Positions 7,860 to 19,372 of a DNA stretch of 64,000 bases are shown here, one piece after another. How positions within the stretch are numbered: the stretch's first letter is position 1; each line of letters begins with the position of its first letter. The DNA is from Planosporangium mesophilum (GTDB taxonomy: Bacteria; Actinomycetota; Actinomycetes; Mycobacteriales; Micromonosporaceae). The notes below the pieces were generated by a model. The model did not search any database, was not told the origin of the DNA, and saw only the letters and a list, made by a program, of their open reading frames with translations. The position numbers were made by a program, and so were the translations under genes. The stretch is taken from contig NZ_BOON01000002.1 in assembly GCF_016863255.1 (NCBI RefSeq), forward strand, positions 186,001 through 250,000, written 5' to 3'.

Positions 7860-9125
7860 ATGATCCGTCGGCTCCGGGCCGGTGCCGTCGCGCTGGCGCT
7901 CGTCCTCTGCGTGCCGGCCGTCCAGACGAGCGCGTCGGCCCACGGCACCGCACGCGCACCGGCCCACGACACCACCGGCGCGCCGGCCCACGGGACCGGG
8001 CACGGCTGGGTGGGCACCTGGGAGGCCGCGCCCACCCGCGACACCGCCGACACGTTCGCCGGCTACTCCATCCGCAACGTGGTACGCGTCAGCGTCGGCG
8101 GCGCGGCCACCCGGATCCGGCTGTCCAATCGGTTCGGCACCACGGCGTTGACCTTCGGCCACGTCACCGTGGCGCGCCGGGCGTCGGGCGCCGACGGTTC
8201 GGCCGCCAGCCCTGGCACCGTTCGCGACGTCACGTTCGCCGGCCGGAGTTCGGTGACGGCAGGGCCGGGGACGGACGTGGTGAGCGACCCGGTGGCGCTA
8301 CCCGTACCGGCCCGGACGGACCTTCTGGTCTCCGTGTACCTGCCGACCCAGACCGGCCCGGTCACCTACCACGCGCTGGCCGGGCAGACGTCGTACCTCG
8401 CGCCCGGCGGCGACCACGCGGCCGACGTGTCCGGCACCGCGTACCCGCAGCAGCGGTCCTCGTGGTTCTACGTGACCGGCGTCGACGTGCTCAACCCGCT
8501 GGCACACGGCTCCGTCGTCGCATTCGGCGACTCCATCACCGACGGGTACGGATCCACCTACGGTGCCGACCACCGCTGGCCCGACTTCCTGGCCGACCGA
8601 CTGGCGGACCGGACCTTCGGCCCTCACCTCGGCGTACTCAACGCCGGCATCAGCGGCAATCGCCTGCTGTTGCCGCCACTGGTCGACGCGTTCGGCCCGC
8701 CGGCATCAGAGCGGCTGGACGGGGACGTGCTGTCGCGCACCGGCGCCCGTACCGTGATCGTGCTGGAGGGCATCAACGACATCCAGCAGTCTCCGCATCA
8801 GACGGACCCGGCGAAGATCAACGCCGCGCTGCGCGCGATCGCCGATCGTGCGCACGCCCGCGGCCTGCGGGTGATCGCCGGCACGCTCACCCCGTTCAAG
8901 GGCTGGCCGGCCTACACCGGCGAGCTGGAGGCGGTCCGGTTGGCGGTCAACGACTTCATCCGTACCAGCCGAGCCTTCGACGGGGTGGTGGACTTCGACG
9001 CCGCCGTGCGCGACCCCGCGGACCCGCACCGGATCCTGCCGGCCTACGACTGCGGGGACCACCTGCACCCGAACGACGCCGGATACCGGGCCATGGCGGA
9101 CGTCGTCGAGCCACGTCAACTGTAG
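7860..9125 (+). CDS. secreted SGNH/GDSL-family esterase or lipase
   Basis: The 421-residue protein starts with a classical signal peptide (MIRRLRAG, then a hydrophobic stretch to about residue 28 ending ASA). A beta-rich domain covers ~50-210. The hydrolase domain begins at GDSITDG with nucleophile Ser225; NAGISGNR and EGINDI supply oxyanion-hole Gly and Asn, and DHLHPND near the C-terminus gives Asp400 and His403. The family hydrolyses ester bonds in lipids or acylated polysaccharides outside the cell; the substrate is not evident. It sits alone on the plus strand between ilvC and serA, apparently unrelated to their pathway. Confidence 0.9.
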   Translation: MIRRLRAGAVALALVLCVPAVQTSASAHGTARAPAHDTTGAPAHGTGHGWVGTWEAAPTRDTADTFAGYSIRNVVRVSVGGAATRIRLSNRFGTTALTFGHVTVARRASGADGSAASPGTVRDVTFAGRSSVTAGPGTDVVSDPVALPVPARTDLLVSVYLPTQTGPVTYHALAGQTSYLAPGGDHAADVSGTAYPQQRSSWFYVTGVDVLNPLAHGSVVAFGDSITDGYGSTYGADHRWPDFLADRLADRTFGPHLGVLNAGISGNRLLLPPLVDAFGPPASERLDGDVLSRTGARTVIVLEGINDIQQSPHQTDPAKINAALRAIADRAHARGLRVIAGTLTPFKGWPAYTGELEAVRLAVNDFIRTSRAFDGVVDFDAAVRDPADPHRILPAYDCGDHLHPNDAGYRAMADVVEPRQL

Positions 9126-9235
9126 GGGTGAAGCACGAGGCGCTGGCCGCCCGGCGCGGCCCGAACGACGCGGGTTGCCAGGCGATGGGGAACGCGATAG
9201 ACCTAACCGCACTGCTGCGCGACTGACAGCGGCGT

Positions 9236-9273
9236 TCCGGCGCCGGGGCGATGGTGGCCACCCCGGCGCCGGG
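9236..9273. terminator. hairpin between the esterase and ilvC
   Basis: CCGGCGCCGGGG at 9237-9248 pairs perfectly with 9261-9272 across a 12-base loop. It lies 21 bases beyond the ilvC stop on the minus strand and would also end esterase transcription. Confidence 0.65.
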
Positions 9274-9294
9274 ATCGCGTCTGCTGCCGGCTGG

Positions 9295-10838
<1,544 letters not shown>

Positions 10839-10839
10839 G

Positions 10840-12678
10840 TCAGATGTCGTCCTCGTCGAAGTGCGGCCGCACGCCGCGGGCGAACATGATCTCGTCGTTG
10901 CCGGTACCGGCCGCGACCATCGGCCACACCATCGCGTCCTTGCCGACGACGAAGTCGATGACCACGGGCTGGTCGGTGACGGCCATCGCCGCGGCGATGG
11001 TGTTGTCGAGATCGGCGGCGGTCTCGCAGCGCAGCCCGACGCAGCCGAGCGCCTCGGCCAGCTTCACGAAGTCGGGGATGCGGTGCTTGTGGGTACCGAG
11101 ATCGGTGTTGGAGTAGCGCTCGTCGTAGAAGAGCGTCTGCCACTGCCGGACCATGCCGAGGTTGCCGTTGTTGATCACGGCCACCTTGATCGGGATGCCT
11201 TCCAGTGCGCAGGTGGCCAACTCCTGGTTGGTCATCTGGAAGCAACCGTCGCCGTCGATGGCCCAGACCATCTTGTCCGGGGCGCCGGCCTTCGCGCCCA
11301 TGGCGGCCGGAACGGCGTAGCCCATGGTGCCGAGGCCGCCGGAGTTGAGCCAGGTGGCCGGGTTCTCGTAGCTGATGAACTGCGCGGCCCACATCTGGTG
11401 CTGGCCGACGCCGGCGACGTAGATCGCGTCCGGCCCGGCGATCTGGCCCAGCCGCTGGATCACCTGCTGCGGCGCGAGCGTGCCGTCGGCCGGCTCCTCC
11501 CAACCCAGCGGGTACCGCTCGCGAAGGTCGTTGAGCTGGCTCCACCAGTCGCCGATGTCGGCCTTGTGGCCGGCGGCGTACTCGGCACCGACCGCGGTGA
11601 TCAGCTCGTCGATGACGTACCGCGCGTCACCGACGATCGGCACGTCGGCGACCCGGTTCTTGCCGATCTCGGCCGGGTCGATGTCGGCGTGGACGATCGC
11701 CGCGTTCGGCGCGAACGAGTCGAGCTTGCCGGTGACCCGGTCGTCGAAGCGGGCGCCCAACGCCACGATCAGGTCGGCGCGCTGCAGCGAGTACACGGCC
11801 GAGACCGTGCCGTGCATGCCGGGCATGCCCACGTGCTGCGGGTGCGAGTCGGGGAACGCGCCGCGGGCCATCAGCGTGGTGACCACCGGCACACCGGTCA
11901 GCTCGGCGAGCTTGCGCAGGCTGGCCGACGCACCCGCCTTGAGCACGCCGCCGCCCACGTAGAGCACCGGGCGCTTGGCCGACGCGAGCATGCGCGCCGC
12001 CTCCCGGATCTGCTTGCCGTGCGGGTGCAGCGTCGGGTGGTACCCGGGCAGCTCCAGGGTGGGCGGCCAGCTGAAGGTCGTCTGCCCCACCAGCACGTCC
12101 TTGGGGATGTCCACCAGCACCGGGCCGGGGCGGCCGGTGCTGGCGAGGTGGAACGCCTCGGCCAGGATGCGCGGCAGCTCCTCGCCGGACTGGACCAGGT
12201 AGTTGTGCTTGGTGATCGGCAGCGTGATGCCCTGGATGTCGGCTTCCTGGAAAGCGTCCGTGCCGATCGAGCTCTTCGCCACCTGCCCGGTGATCGCCAC
12301 CATCGGCACCGAGTCCATGTACGCGTCCGCGATCGGCGTCACGAGGTTCGTCGCGCCCGGCCCCGAGGTGGCCATGCACACCCCGACCCGCCCGGTGGCC
12401 TGCGCGTACCCCGTCGCCGCGTGCCCGGCGCCCTGCTCGTGGCGGACCAGGATGTGGCGGACCTTCTGCGAGTCGAACAGCGGGTCGTACGCCGGCAGGA
12501 TCGCGCCGCCCGGGATACCGAAGACCACGTCTACGCCGAGTTCCTCGAGCGAACGGACGAGTGCGCTGGCACCGCTCATCGGCCCCTCCGTGATCTGCAC
12601 CACGGGAGAGGTCGGTACGGGGGCGGCGGCCGGCGCGGAAGGTCGGTGGGCGAGGACTTCTGGCGTTGGTCTGCTCAT
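10840..12678 (-). CDS. ilvB: acetolactate synthase large (catalytic) subunit
   Basis: IlvB makes 2-acetolactate from two pyruvates, or 2-aceto-2-hydroxybutyrate from pyruvate and 2-oxobutyrate, with ThDP, Mg2+ and FAD. The 612 residues show the ThDP glutamate Glu81 in [10 protein letters not shown], a central FAD-binding domain, and the C-terminal ThDP/Mg motif starting [11 protein letters not shown] and ending NNGN. The first ~33 residues are an Ala/Pro-rich extension usual in actinomycetes; Met34 is the alternative start, though AAGGCG precedes the chosen ATG. The gene is first of ilvBNC and lies behind an attenuator with a leader peptide that starts 152 bases upstream. Confidence 0.95.
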   Translation of the reverse strand: MSRPTPEVLAHRPSAPAAAPVPTSPVVQITEGPMSGASALVRSLEELGVDVVFGIPGGAILPAYDPLFDSQKVRHILVRHEQGAGHAATGYAQATGRVGVCMATSGPGATNLVTPIADAYMDSVPMVAITGQVAKSSIGTDAFQEADIQGITLPITKHNYLVQSGEELPRILAEAFHLASTGRPGPVLVDIPKDVLVGQTTFSWPPTLELPGYHPTLHPHGKQIREAARMLASAKRPVLYVGGGVLKAGASASLRKLAELTGVPVVTTLMARGAFPDSHPQHVGMPGMHGTVSAVYSLQRADLIVALGARFDDRVTGKLDSFAPNAAIVHADIDPAEIGKNRVADVPIVGDARYVIDELITAVGAEYAAGHKADIGDWWSQLNDLRERYPLGWEEPADGTLAPQQVIQRLGQIAGPDAIYVAGVGQHQMWAAQFISYENPATWLNSGGLGTMGYAVPAAMGAKAGAPDKMVWAIDGDGCFQMTNQELATCALEGIPIKVAVINNGNLGMVRQWQTLFYDERYSNTDLGTHKHRIPDFVKLAEALGCVGLRCETAADLDNTIAAAMAVTDQPVVIDFVVGKDAMVWPMVAAGTGNDEIMFARGVRPHFDEDDI

Positions 12679-12737
12679 CGGATCGCCTTCGGTTAAGCGG
12701 GTCGGGCTCGGCGGGTACGGGGGGAAAGCCGGGCATT

Positions 12738-12769
12738 AAAAAAGCCCACGTGCGGGGGGCACGGGGGCT
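12738..12769 (-). terminator. attenuator terminator of the ilvBNC leader
   Basis: On the minus strand AGCCCCCGTGC pairs with GCACGTGGGCT (one mismatch) across a CCCCC loop and is followed by six T residues. It is a strong intrinsic terminator placed 60 bases before ilvB and after the leader peptide. Confidence 0.88.
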
Positions 12770-12797
12770 AGCGCGCTCGAGACAGGTCGGCGCGCTA
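12769..12797 (-). promoter_or_regulatory. leader hairpin upstream of the ilvBNC terminator
   Basis: TAGCGCGC and GCGCGCTA form a perfect 8-bp stem around 13 bases on the minus strand. The first three bases are the stop codon of the leader peptide and the last abut the terminator stem, so a ribosome stalled at the end of the leader would block it. Confidence 0.7.
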
Positions 12798-12830
12798 GGT
12801 GATAAGTACTCGGCGAGACCCGGTCGACAT
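12795..12830 (-). CDS. branched-chain amino acid leader peptide of ilvBNC
   Basis: An 11-residue frame, MSTGSRRVLIT, carries consecutive Val, Leu and Ile codons immediately before the stop, the control codons expected for ilvB attenuation. Its ATG lies 4 bases after the stop of the GGDEF-EAL gene. There is no ribosome site upstream: the transcript probably begins at the A of this ATG, so the peptide would be read from a leaderless mRNA. Stalling at Val-Leu-Ile should influence the overlapping hairpin and the following terminator. Confidence 0.8.
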   Translation of the reverse strand: MSTGSRRVLIT

Positions 12831-12834
12831 GGCG

Positions 12835-15144
12835 CTAACTCTGCCCCATCTCACGCCCTGAGTCAACCGATCCCACGTTTTGGACCTTGGCCGACTCGTC
12901 CAGCTCGGTGTCGCGCTCTCGTGGCGGCGCCTCGACGGCCCGGAACAGCGCCTCCACCCGCTCCGCCGGCATGGGCCGGCCGAACAGGTCACCCTGGGCG
13001 TACCGGCAGCCCGCCTCCTCCAGTACCCGGTGCTGGCCCACCTCGGTGATCCCCTCCGCGACCACGTCGAGCCCGAGCCGGTTGCCGAGCTGGACCACCA
13101 CGTCCGCCAGCGGCGGGGCGAAGCGCGCCGAGCCGGTACCGATCGGGGCGACGAGTGTCCGGTCGATCTTGAGGATGTCGACCGGGAGCGTGCGCAGCTG
13201 TCCCAGCGACGAGTACCCGGAGCCGAAGTCGTCGAGCGCCACCCGCACGCCGGCGGCGCGCAGCGCGGTGAGGCGGTCGACGAGCTGCTGCACGTCCTGC
13301 GCCACGGCGTGCTCAGTGACCTCGATCACCAGCCGCTCCGGCGGTACCCGGTGTCCGTGCAGCACGTCGGCCACCCGCCGGGCGTACTCGGGGTCGTGCA
13401 GTTCGCGGGGTGACACGTTGACCGCGACGTGGACGTCGTGGCCGTCGACGATCCACCGGGAGAGCTGATGACACGCCTCGTGCAGGACGAACGCGCCCAG
13501 CCGGTTGATCAGCCCGGCCTCCTCGGCCAGCGGGATGAACTCGTCGGGCGGCACCGTACCCAGCCGCGGGTGGTGCCAGCGCAGCAGCGCCTCCACGCCG
13601 GTCACCCGGCCCTCGGGCAGGCGCACGATCGGCTGGTACACCAGCATCAGCTCGCCGCGGTCGACGGCGCCGCGCAGTTCGTGCTCGAGGTCGGTACGGC
13701 GGTGCAGCCACTGGTCGTACGCCAGGTCGTACTGCTCGACGCGCTGCTTGCCGCGCTGCTTGGCGAAGCGCAGCGCCACGTCGGCGTTGCGCACGAGGCC
13801 CTCGATCGAGTCGGCGGTCGCGCAGCCGGCCAGGCCGACGCTGGCGGACAGGAACACCAGGCCGCCCTCCACCTCGTACGGGCGGCACAGCACTGCGAGC
13901 AGCCGCTCCGCGACCGCCGTCGCCTCGCTCGGGGGCGCCCACATCAGCACGGCGAACTCGTCGCCGCCCACCCGTACGGCGAGGTCGCCGGGGCGCACGT
14001 TGGTACGCAGCCGGGTGGCCACCTCGACCAGTACCGCGTCGCCGACGTCGTGGCCGCGGGTGTCGTTGATGTTCTTGAACCCGTCGAGATCGACCGAGAG
14101 GAGCACGCAGGGCGGGCCGCCCACGGCCTCATCCTGCAGCGTGGCGAGCAACTGCCGGCGGTTGGCCAGCCCGGTCAACGGGTCGGTGTGTGCCATCAGC
14201 CGGAAGTGCGCCTCGCTGTTCGCCAGCCGCTCGGTGGTGCCGCGCAGGTCCATCCTGGCCAGGGCCTGCTGCGCGGCGAGCGCCCCGCCGATGACCACGG
14301 CGGTGGCGACGCTGATCTGGTCGATCGTGCCGTCGAGGAACAGCAGGTGGACCACGCAGGCCACGGCGGCTAGGCCGACCAGACCGAGGGAGACCGCCAG
14401 GCCGTCGCGGTACGGCTCGGCCGGGTGACGCGACCGGCGTGGCGCCGCGGCGGCGACCACGGCCAGCACCAGCCCGCCCAGCGCGTACCCTGCCGCCGAG
14501 ACCACGGTCAACGCCGGGTGGTGGAAGAGGACCGCGGTGGGCAGCGCGGACGCGGACAGGCACGTGACGGCGGCGGCGAGGCACTGCCCCCGGACCGCGG
14601 GCGACTGGAGCGCCACCGCCACGAACACCCCCAGTGCGACAGCGCCGACCAGGATGGGGCCCGCCGCCACCACGCAGGAGGCGTGCAACCGCAGCGGGAT
14701 GGGGTTGCCGACGTAGTGTCGGTGCAGCGGCTCGATCACCAGGGTCCAGCCGGCGTAGAACACGCTGGCCGCGATCACCAGCCCGTCCAGGATGTGCCGC
14801 AACAGGCCACGGCCGCTGTCCGCGGCGCCGAGCACCCCGAGCAGCCCGCCCAGGATCAGCAGGATCGACAGCGCCGAGCCGACCGCTACCGCCGCGCCGA
14901 GCCGGAGCGGCGGGGCGCCGGTGGTGACCGCGTCGAGCGCGGCACCGCCCAGGGCGAGTGCACCCACGGGTAGCGCGGCCGCCATCGTCAGGTAACCGCG
15001 GCGGCCGCCGTCACCCGCCGGCCGGGTATCGCTCCCCTTCGACCGACGTGCCGCCCTGAGCAGGACGATCGCACACAGCACGGCCGCGACGGCAACGGAC
15101 GCCGCAGCCGGTACGAGACCGTGGACGACAGGCACGAACTCCAC
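12835..15144 (-). CDS. membrane-bound GGDEF-EAL protein, predicted bifunctional cyclic-di-GMP enzyme
   Basis: The 769 residues begin with about eight membrane helices (1-295). A diguanylate cyclase domain follows with GGDEF intact at 393-397 and an RxxD inhibitory site at Arg384-Asp387. The phosphodiesterase domain has EAL at 518-520, [21 protein letters not shown] (638-646), LKIDRT and VAEGI, so both activities look possible. The membrane part presumably senses a signal; no known sensor domain is recognisable. Its last codons contain the ilvBNC promoter, so the two units are physically interlocked. It starts back to back with ilvD. Confidence 0.9.
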   Translation of the reverse strand: MEFVPVVHGLVPAAASVAVAAVLCAIVLLRAARRSKGSDTRPAGDGGRRGYLTMAAALPVGALALGGAALDAVTTGAPPLRLGAAVAVGSALSILLILGGLLGVLGAADSGRGLLRHILDGLVIAASVFYAGWTLVIEPLHRHYVGNPIPLRLHASCVVAAGPILVGAVALGVFVAVALQSPAVRGQCLAAAVTCLSASALPTAVLFHHPALTVVSAAGYALGGLVLAVVAAAAPRRSRHPAEPYRDGLAVSLGLVGLAAVACVVHLLFLDGTIDQISVATAVVIGGALAAQQALARMDLRGTTERLANSEAHFRLMAHTDPLTGLANRRQLLATLQDEAVGGPPCVLLSVDLDGFKNINDTRGHDVGDAVLVEVATRLRTNVRPGDLAVRVGGDEFAVLMWAPPSEATAVAERLLAVLCRPYEVEGGLVFLSASVGLAGCATADSIEGLVRNADVALRFAKQRGKQRVEQYDLAYDQWLHRRTDLEHELRGAVDRGELMLVYQPIVRLPEGRVTGVEALLRWHHPRLGTVPPDEFIPLAEEAGLINRLGAFVLHEACHQLSRWIVDGHDVHVAVNVSPRELHDPEYARRVADVLHGHRVPPERLVIEVTEHAVAQDVQQLVDRLTALRAAGVRVALDDFGSGYSSLGQLRTLPVDILKIDRTLVAPIGTGSARFAPPLADVVVQLGNRLGLDVVAEGITEVGQHRVLEEAGCRYAQGDLFGRPMPAERVEALFRAVEAPPRERDTELDESAKVQNVGSVDSGREMGQS
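12838..12866 (-). promoter_or_regulatory. promoter of ilvBNC, inside the GGDEF-EAL gene end
   Basis: On the minus strand TTGACT (12861-12866) is followed by a 17-base spacer and CAGAGT (12838-12843). Seven bases after the -10 comes the ATG of the leader peptide, the spacing of leaderless actinobacterial transcripts. The promoter lies in the last codons of the upstream gene. Confidence 0.6.
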
Positions 15145-15198
15145 TGTGCCCCAGGCAGGCGACCCCGTCCTAGCCGTAGTCGCCCATTCGTCGTACCC

Positions 15199-15220
15199 GC
15201 ATCGGTCATTTCACCGATGC
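15199..15220. promoter_or_regulatory. inverted repeat upstream of ilvD
   Basis: GCATCGGT and ACCGATGC flank a 6-base spacer in the 171-base gap between the divergent GGDEF-EAL and ilvD genes. It may be an operator for either promoter or a 5'-leader hairpin. No regulator can be named. Confidence 0.35.
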
Positions 15221-15315
15221 CGGCTCGCCGGAATGGCGGATGCGCCACGTCCCGCCTCGTGGACTCCATCGGCGGAGGCCTCCCGGTTCGGCGATACCGG
15301 TGCCAGACTGGGCGC

Positions 15316-17163
15316 ATGCCCGAACTGAGGTCGAAGACATCCACCCACGGTCGAAACATGGCCGGTGCGCGCGCCCTCTGGCGCGCCACCGGGATGACCG
15401 AAAGCGACTTCGGCAAGCCGATCGTCGCCATCGCCAACAGCTTCACCCAGTTCGTACCGGGGCATGTACACCTCAAGGATCTCGGGCAGCTCGTCGCGGG
15501 GGCGGTCGCCGAGGCGGGCGGCGTGGCCAAGGAGTTCAACACGATCGCCGTCGACGACGGCATCGCGATGGGCCACGGCGGCATGCTGTACTCGCTGCCC
15601 AGCCGTGAGTTGATCGCGGACTCCGTCGAGTACATGGTCAACGCGCACTGCGCGGACGCCCTGGTCTGCATCTCCAACTGCGACAAGATCACGCCGGGGA
15701 TGCTGATGGCGGCGCTGCGCCTGAACATCCCCACGGTCTTCGTCTCCGGCGGCCCCATGGAGGCCGGCAAGACGGTCGCGATCGAGGGCATCGTCCACTC
15801 CAAGATCGACCTGATCGACGCGATGATCGCCTCCGCGAACGAAGCGGTCAGCGACGACCAGCTCGGTGAGATCGAGCGCTCCGCCTGCCCGACCTGCGGC
15901 TCCTGCTCCGGCATGTTCACGGCCAACTCCATGAACTGCCTCACCGAGGCGATGGGCCTGGCGCTGCCCGGCAACGGTTCGACCCTCGCCACCCACGCGG
16001 CCCGGCGCCAGCTCTTCCTCGACGCCGGCCGGATCGTGGTGGACCTGGCCAACCGCTACTACCGCGACGACGACTCCAGCGTCCTGCCCCGGGCGATCGC
16101 GTCGCGCGAGGCGTTCGAGAACGCGATGGCCCTCGACGTCGCCATGGGCGGCTCCACCAACACGGTGCTGCACCTGCTCGCCGCCGCCCGCGAGGCCGAC
16201 CTCGACTTCTCGGTCGCCGGCGTCGACGCCGTCTCCCGCCGGGTTCCGTGCCTGTGCAAGGTCGCGCCCAACACGCCCCAGTACCACATGGAGGACGTGC
16301 ACCGCGCCGGTGGCATCCCTGCCATCCTGGGCGAGCTCAACCGGGCCGGCCTGCTGCACAAGGACGTCCACGCGGTGCACGCGCCGACCCTGGAGTCCTG
16401 GCTGTCGGACTGGGACGTGCGCAGTGGCGCCGCGATCCCGGAGGCGGTCGAGCTGTTCCACGCCGCGCCCGGCGGGGTGCGCACCACCGAGCCGTTCTCG
16501 ACGGAGAACCGCTGGTCGAGCCTTGACACCGACGCCGCCGAGGGCTGCATCCGCGACGCCGAGCACGCGTACTCCGCCGACGGCGGCCTGGCGATCCTCT
16601 TCGGGAACCTGGCGCCCGACGGCTGCGTGGTCAAGACCGCCGGGGTACCGGCCGACTGCCTTACCTTCCGCGGCCCGGCCCGGGTCTTCGAGTCCCAGGA
16701 CGACGCTGTCAGCGGCATCCTGCGCGGGGACATCAAGCCCGGCGACGTCGTGGTCATCCGGTACGAGGGCCCGCGCGGCGGCCCCGGCATGCAGGAGATG
16801 CTCTACCCGACCTCGTTTCTCAAGGGCCGGGGCCTGGGTCGGGCCTGTGCGCTGATCACCGACGGCCGGTTCTCCGGCGGCACCTCCGGGCTCTCCATCG
16901 GGCACATCTCCCCCGAGGCGGCCAGCGGTGGTCTGATCGCCCTGGTGGAGGACGGCGACGAGATCGCCATCGACATCCCAGCCCGGTCGCTGGTGCTCGA
17001 CGTGGCCGACGACGTGCTGGAGGCCCGCCGGATCGCGCAGGACAAGCGCGACCGCCCGTACACCCCGACCGACCGCCAGCGTCCGGTGTCGGCGGCGCTC
17101 CGGGCGTACGCGTCGATGGCGACCAGCGCCAGCGACGGCGCGTACCGCCGGATACCCGACTGA
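15316..17163 (+). CDS. ilvD: dihydroxy-acid dehydratase
   Basis: IlvD dehydrates 2,3-dihydroxyisovalerate and 2,3-dihydroxy-3-methylvalerate to the 2-oxo acids that IlvE aminates. The 615 residues match the long, [4Fe-4S]-type enzyme: cluster cysteine Cys122 in [11 protein letters not shown] and the group [10 protein letters not shown] at 191-200; GGSTNTVLH and [14 protein letters not shown] are further signatures. ATG at 15316 begins the conserved [20 protein letters not shown]-terminus; the frame is open upstream but has no family match there. It is transcribed away from the other ilv genes and ends in a long hairpin. Confidence 0.95.
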   Translation: MPELRSKTSTHGRNMAGARALWRATGMTESDFGKPIVAIANSFTQFVPGHVHLKDLGQLVAGAVAEAGGVAKEFNTIAVDDGIAMGHGGMLYSLPSRELIADSVEYMVNAHCADALVCISNCDKITPGMLMAALRLNIPTVFVSGGPMEAGKTVAIEGIVHSKIDLIDAMIASANEAVSDDQLGEIERSACPTCGSCSGMFTANSMNCLTEAMGLALPGNGSTLATHAARRQLFLDAGRIVVDLANRYYRDDDSSVLPRAIASREAFENAMALDVAMGGSTNTVLHLLAAAREADLDFSVAGVDAVSRRVPCLCKVAPNTPQYHMEDVHRAGGIPAILGELNRAGLLHKDVHAVHAPTLESWLSDWDVRSGAAIPEAVELFHAAPGGVRTTEPFSTENRWSSLDTDAAEGCIRDAEHAYSADGGLAILFGNLAPDGCVVKTAGVPADCLTFRGPARVFESQDDAVSGILRGDIKPGDVVVIRYEGPRGGPGMQEMLYPTSFLKGRGLGRACALITDGRFSGGTSGLSIGHISPEAASGGLIALVEDGDEIAIDIPARSLVLDVADDVLEARRIAQDKRDRPYTPTDRQRPVSAALRAYASMATSASDGAYRRIPD

Positions 17164-17165
17164 CG

Positions 17166-17213
17166 CGACCGCACCCGCCGTGCCACGGTCCCGTGGTACG
17201 GCGGGTGCGGTCG
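17166..17213. terminator. long hairpin between ilvD and the repeat-rich membrane protein gene
   Basis: Arms 17166-17188 and 17191-17213 are complementary at 22 of 23 positions with a 2-base centre. It begins 2 bases after the ilvD stop and ends 2 bases before the opposing stop, so it must serve both convergent genes. Confidence 0.75.
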
Positions 17214-17215
17214 GC

Positions 17216-19222
17216 TCAGCCCTCCGTCGGCTCGAAGACGGGCAGGTGCCTGTCGAGCCGTTCGGCCAGGAGGACGTCCAGCCGGTACGGCTCGGCGGCC
17301 AGGAACTCCCCCACCACCGCCGCGAACTCGTCGGCGTTGACCAGCCTTACCCCGCCGGTCTCCGGAAGGTCGAGCGCCACCCTGTCGCCGATCCGGACGC
17401 TGGCGGGGTGGACGACGAGGAAGCCGGCGACGTCGCGTGCGGCGGGCTGAAGGCGCTCGGCCCAGGTACGGACGGCGACGACCATCCCGTTGACGTCCTC
17501 CCGGCCGGGTAGGAAGGCCCGGCCGTTGCGCTGCACCTCGCCCGCCGCGGTGGCCGTGTAGGTGCCGCGCGGCCAGACGGTCGAGCGGATCAGCGCCGCC
17601 CGCCGCCCTGCGGTGACCAGGTGCGGGCACGAGCCGCCGTCGAGTTGGAAGAAGCGCGCCGACGGGACGGCCTCCAGCGCGGTGATGTTCGGCTCCGCGT
17701 CGGGTACGTCGACGGCACCCCACCAGCGCCGGCCGCTCAGCGCGGCGCGGCCGCGGTCCCGGGCAGACACGGCGGACTCCAACCCGGCAGTGAGCTGGTA
17801 CGTGATCAGCAGCGGCACGGCGTAGAGCACGTTCCACCCGATCAGCCGCGCCAGGCCGGCGGGATCGGAGTGCGGGCCCGGCGCCTGGCTACCGGTGGCC
17901 AGGCCCCAGGCCACCGCTCCGACCAGTACCGGCAGCAGCCCGATCACCGCTCGGCCACGCAGGCCCAGGGCGAGCGCGCCCACGCCCGCCGCCAGCGCGG
18001 CCAGGCCCCAGAGCAGGTCGAACCGGACCATGCCGTACGCCATGACCGCGAGCCACCCGAGCGCCGGGCCAGCCGTCAGGGCGACCGGTCGGGCGATCCC
18101 GGGGAGTACGCGCTCGCGGCGGCCCGACCCGGTCAGGCGCTGCCACAGCGGCGGGCCGGGCAGGTCGAGGACGGGCCGAGGCCCGGAGGCCGTGTCAGCC
18201 ACGCTGTCGGCACGGCGACGCGGAGGCGTGGTGCGTTCCGGCTCCGGTCCCTGGTCCGGCACACCGGGCCGGTCGGGCGCAGTGTCCCTGTCCGGCACGC
18301 TGGTCCGCTCCGACACGGTGACCTGCTCCGCAGGGGGCGCCAGCCGGGCCGGCGCTGCCGGCTCGACCCGGTCCGTCGGGGTGGTCCCGACCCGGTCCGT
18401 CCGGGTCATCCAGGTCCGGATCTTCGCCTCAACCCGGGTCTTCGTTTTTGCCGCGGCCGGTTCGGGCGCCGCCGACGCCGCCTGGGCCGGCTCGGGCGTG
18501 ACCGACGCTGCCTGGGCCGGCTCGGGCGTGACCGACGCTGCCGCGGCCGGCTCGGGCGCGGTTATCGGCTGGGCCGACCCGGGGCTCCCACTCGTCGGCC
18601 TGGCGCGCCCACGGGTCGGCCAGGCCGAACGGGACTGCACCGCCGGTCGGCCGTCGGCGCGGCGGTGCCGGACCGACGGCTCCGGCGCCTTCGAGCCGTC
18701 CGACTCCGGCGCGCCGGGACGGTCCGGCTCCGGCGCGCCGGGACGGTCCGGCTCCGGCGCCTTCAAGCCGTCCAGCTCCGGCGCCTCAAAGCGCCGCGCC
18801 TGCGGCCTCGCCTCCAAGCGCGGCCGCTCCGGCACTGCGGGCCGTTCGCGATCGGGCGTCGTCGAAGGCTGGTGCGGCAGGTCCGTACGCTGCCTCGCCG
18901 ACGGAGTGCGCTGTCCGGACGAGACGGTTCGCCGCCCCTGGCCGTCGTCCACCGAAGGCCGGTCCAGGTCGCCGCGCAGGTAGGACCAGTACGCCTCGTC
19001 CTCGAGTTCCTCGGCCAGTGGCGCGGTCTCCTCGCGCAGGGCGGTACGGCTCAGCCTCGACCAGCGGGAACGGGCCCGCCGAGGGCTCGAATCATCGGTC
19101 GAGGCGTGCGGCGGGATCGAGCGATCGTCGGCCGCCTGCTCGCCGGACGGCCGCTCGTCTCCGCCACGCTGCTCCGGGGTGGCCGGGTCGGCGCCGCGTG
19201 TCCAGCTTTCTCCGCTGCTCAC
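17216..19222 (-). CDS. membrane protein with long disordered repeat-rich N-terminal region
   Basis: The 668-residue reading from GTG at 19222 has three parts. Residues 1 to ~320 are predicted disordered, rich in Pro, Arg, Glu and Ala, with repeated units such as APEPDRPG and AQAASVTPEP. A block of four to five hydrophobic segments follows (~345-465). The C-terminal ~180 residues are soluble; HLVTAGRRAALIRSTVWPRG and GFLVVHPA faintly recall nuclease-related (NERD-like) proteins, but this is a weak resemblance. The start is set by codon usage and by the neighbouring divergent gene; longer starts would run through the 2-hydroxyacid dehydrogenase. Function is unknown. Confidence 0.7.
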   Translation of the reverse strand: MSSGESWTRGADPATPEQRGGDERPSGEQAADDRSIPPHASTDDSSPRRARSRWSRLSRTALREETAPLAEELEDEAYWSYLRGDLDRPSVDDGQGRRTVSSGQRTPSARQRTDLPHQPSTTPDRERPAVPERPRLEARPQARRFEAPELDGLKAPEPDRPGAPEPDRPGAPESDGSKAPEPSVRHRRADGRPAVQSRSAWPTRGRARPTSGSPGSAQPITAPEPAAAASVTPEPAQAASVTPEPAQAASAAPEPAAAKTKTRVEAKIRTWMTRTDRVGTTPTDRVEPAAPARLAPPAEQVTVSERTSVPDRDTAPDRPGVPDQGPEPERTTPPRRRADSVADTASGPRPVLDLPGPPLWQRLTGSGRRERVLPGIARPVALTAGPALGWLAVMAYGMVRFDLLWGLAALAAGVGALALGLRGRAVIGLLPVLVGAVAWGLATGSQAPGPHSDPAGLARLIGWNVLYAVPLLITYQLTAGLESAVSARDRGRAALSGRRWWGAVDVPDAEPNITALEAVPSARFFQLDGGSCPHLVTAGRRAALIRSTVWPRGTYTATAAGEVQRNGRAFLPGREDVNGMVVAVRTWAERLQPAARDVAGFLVVHPASVRIGDRVALDLPETGGVRLVNADEFAAVVGEFLAAEPYRLDVLLAERLDRHLPVFEPTEG
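18481..18540. repeat. perfect 30-bp tandem repeat in the membrane protein gene
   Basis: Two identical 30-base units lie head to tail, each beginning CCTGGGCCGGCTCGGGCGTG. They encode the PEPAQAASVT-type unit; a third, diverged copy follows. The repeat keeps the reading frame. Confidence 0.85.
18704..18760. repeat. 24-bp tandem repeat in the membrane protein gene
   Basis: Two units of CGCGCCGGGACGGTCCGGCT plus four bases are repeated in tandem, with partial copies on each side. They encode the GAPEPDRP units of the disordered region and preserve the frame. Confidence 0.75.
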
Positions 19223-19372
19223 TCTCGATACCTTGTCAGCCGCCCGCCATCGACGGCAACACGCGGATTTGCGCCGTCCTCGACCGGGTTTGCCAGACCC
19301 GACATCGTCCGGGTCCGACAAGTTCGGCCCCTGGCGTGAATGCCCTTGGCGTACGGGTGGGACGATGCGCGT

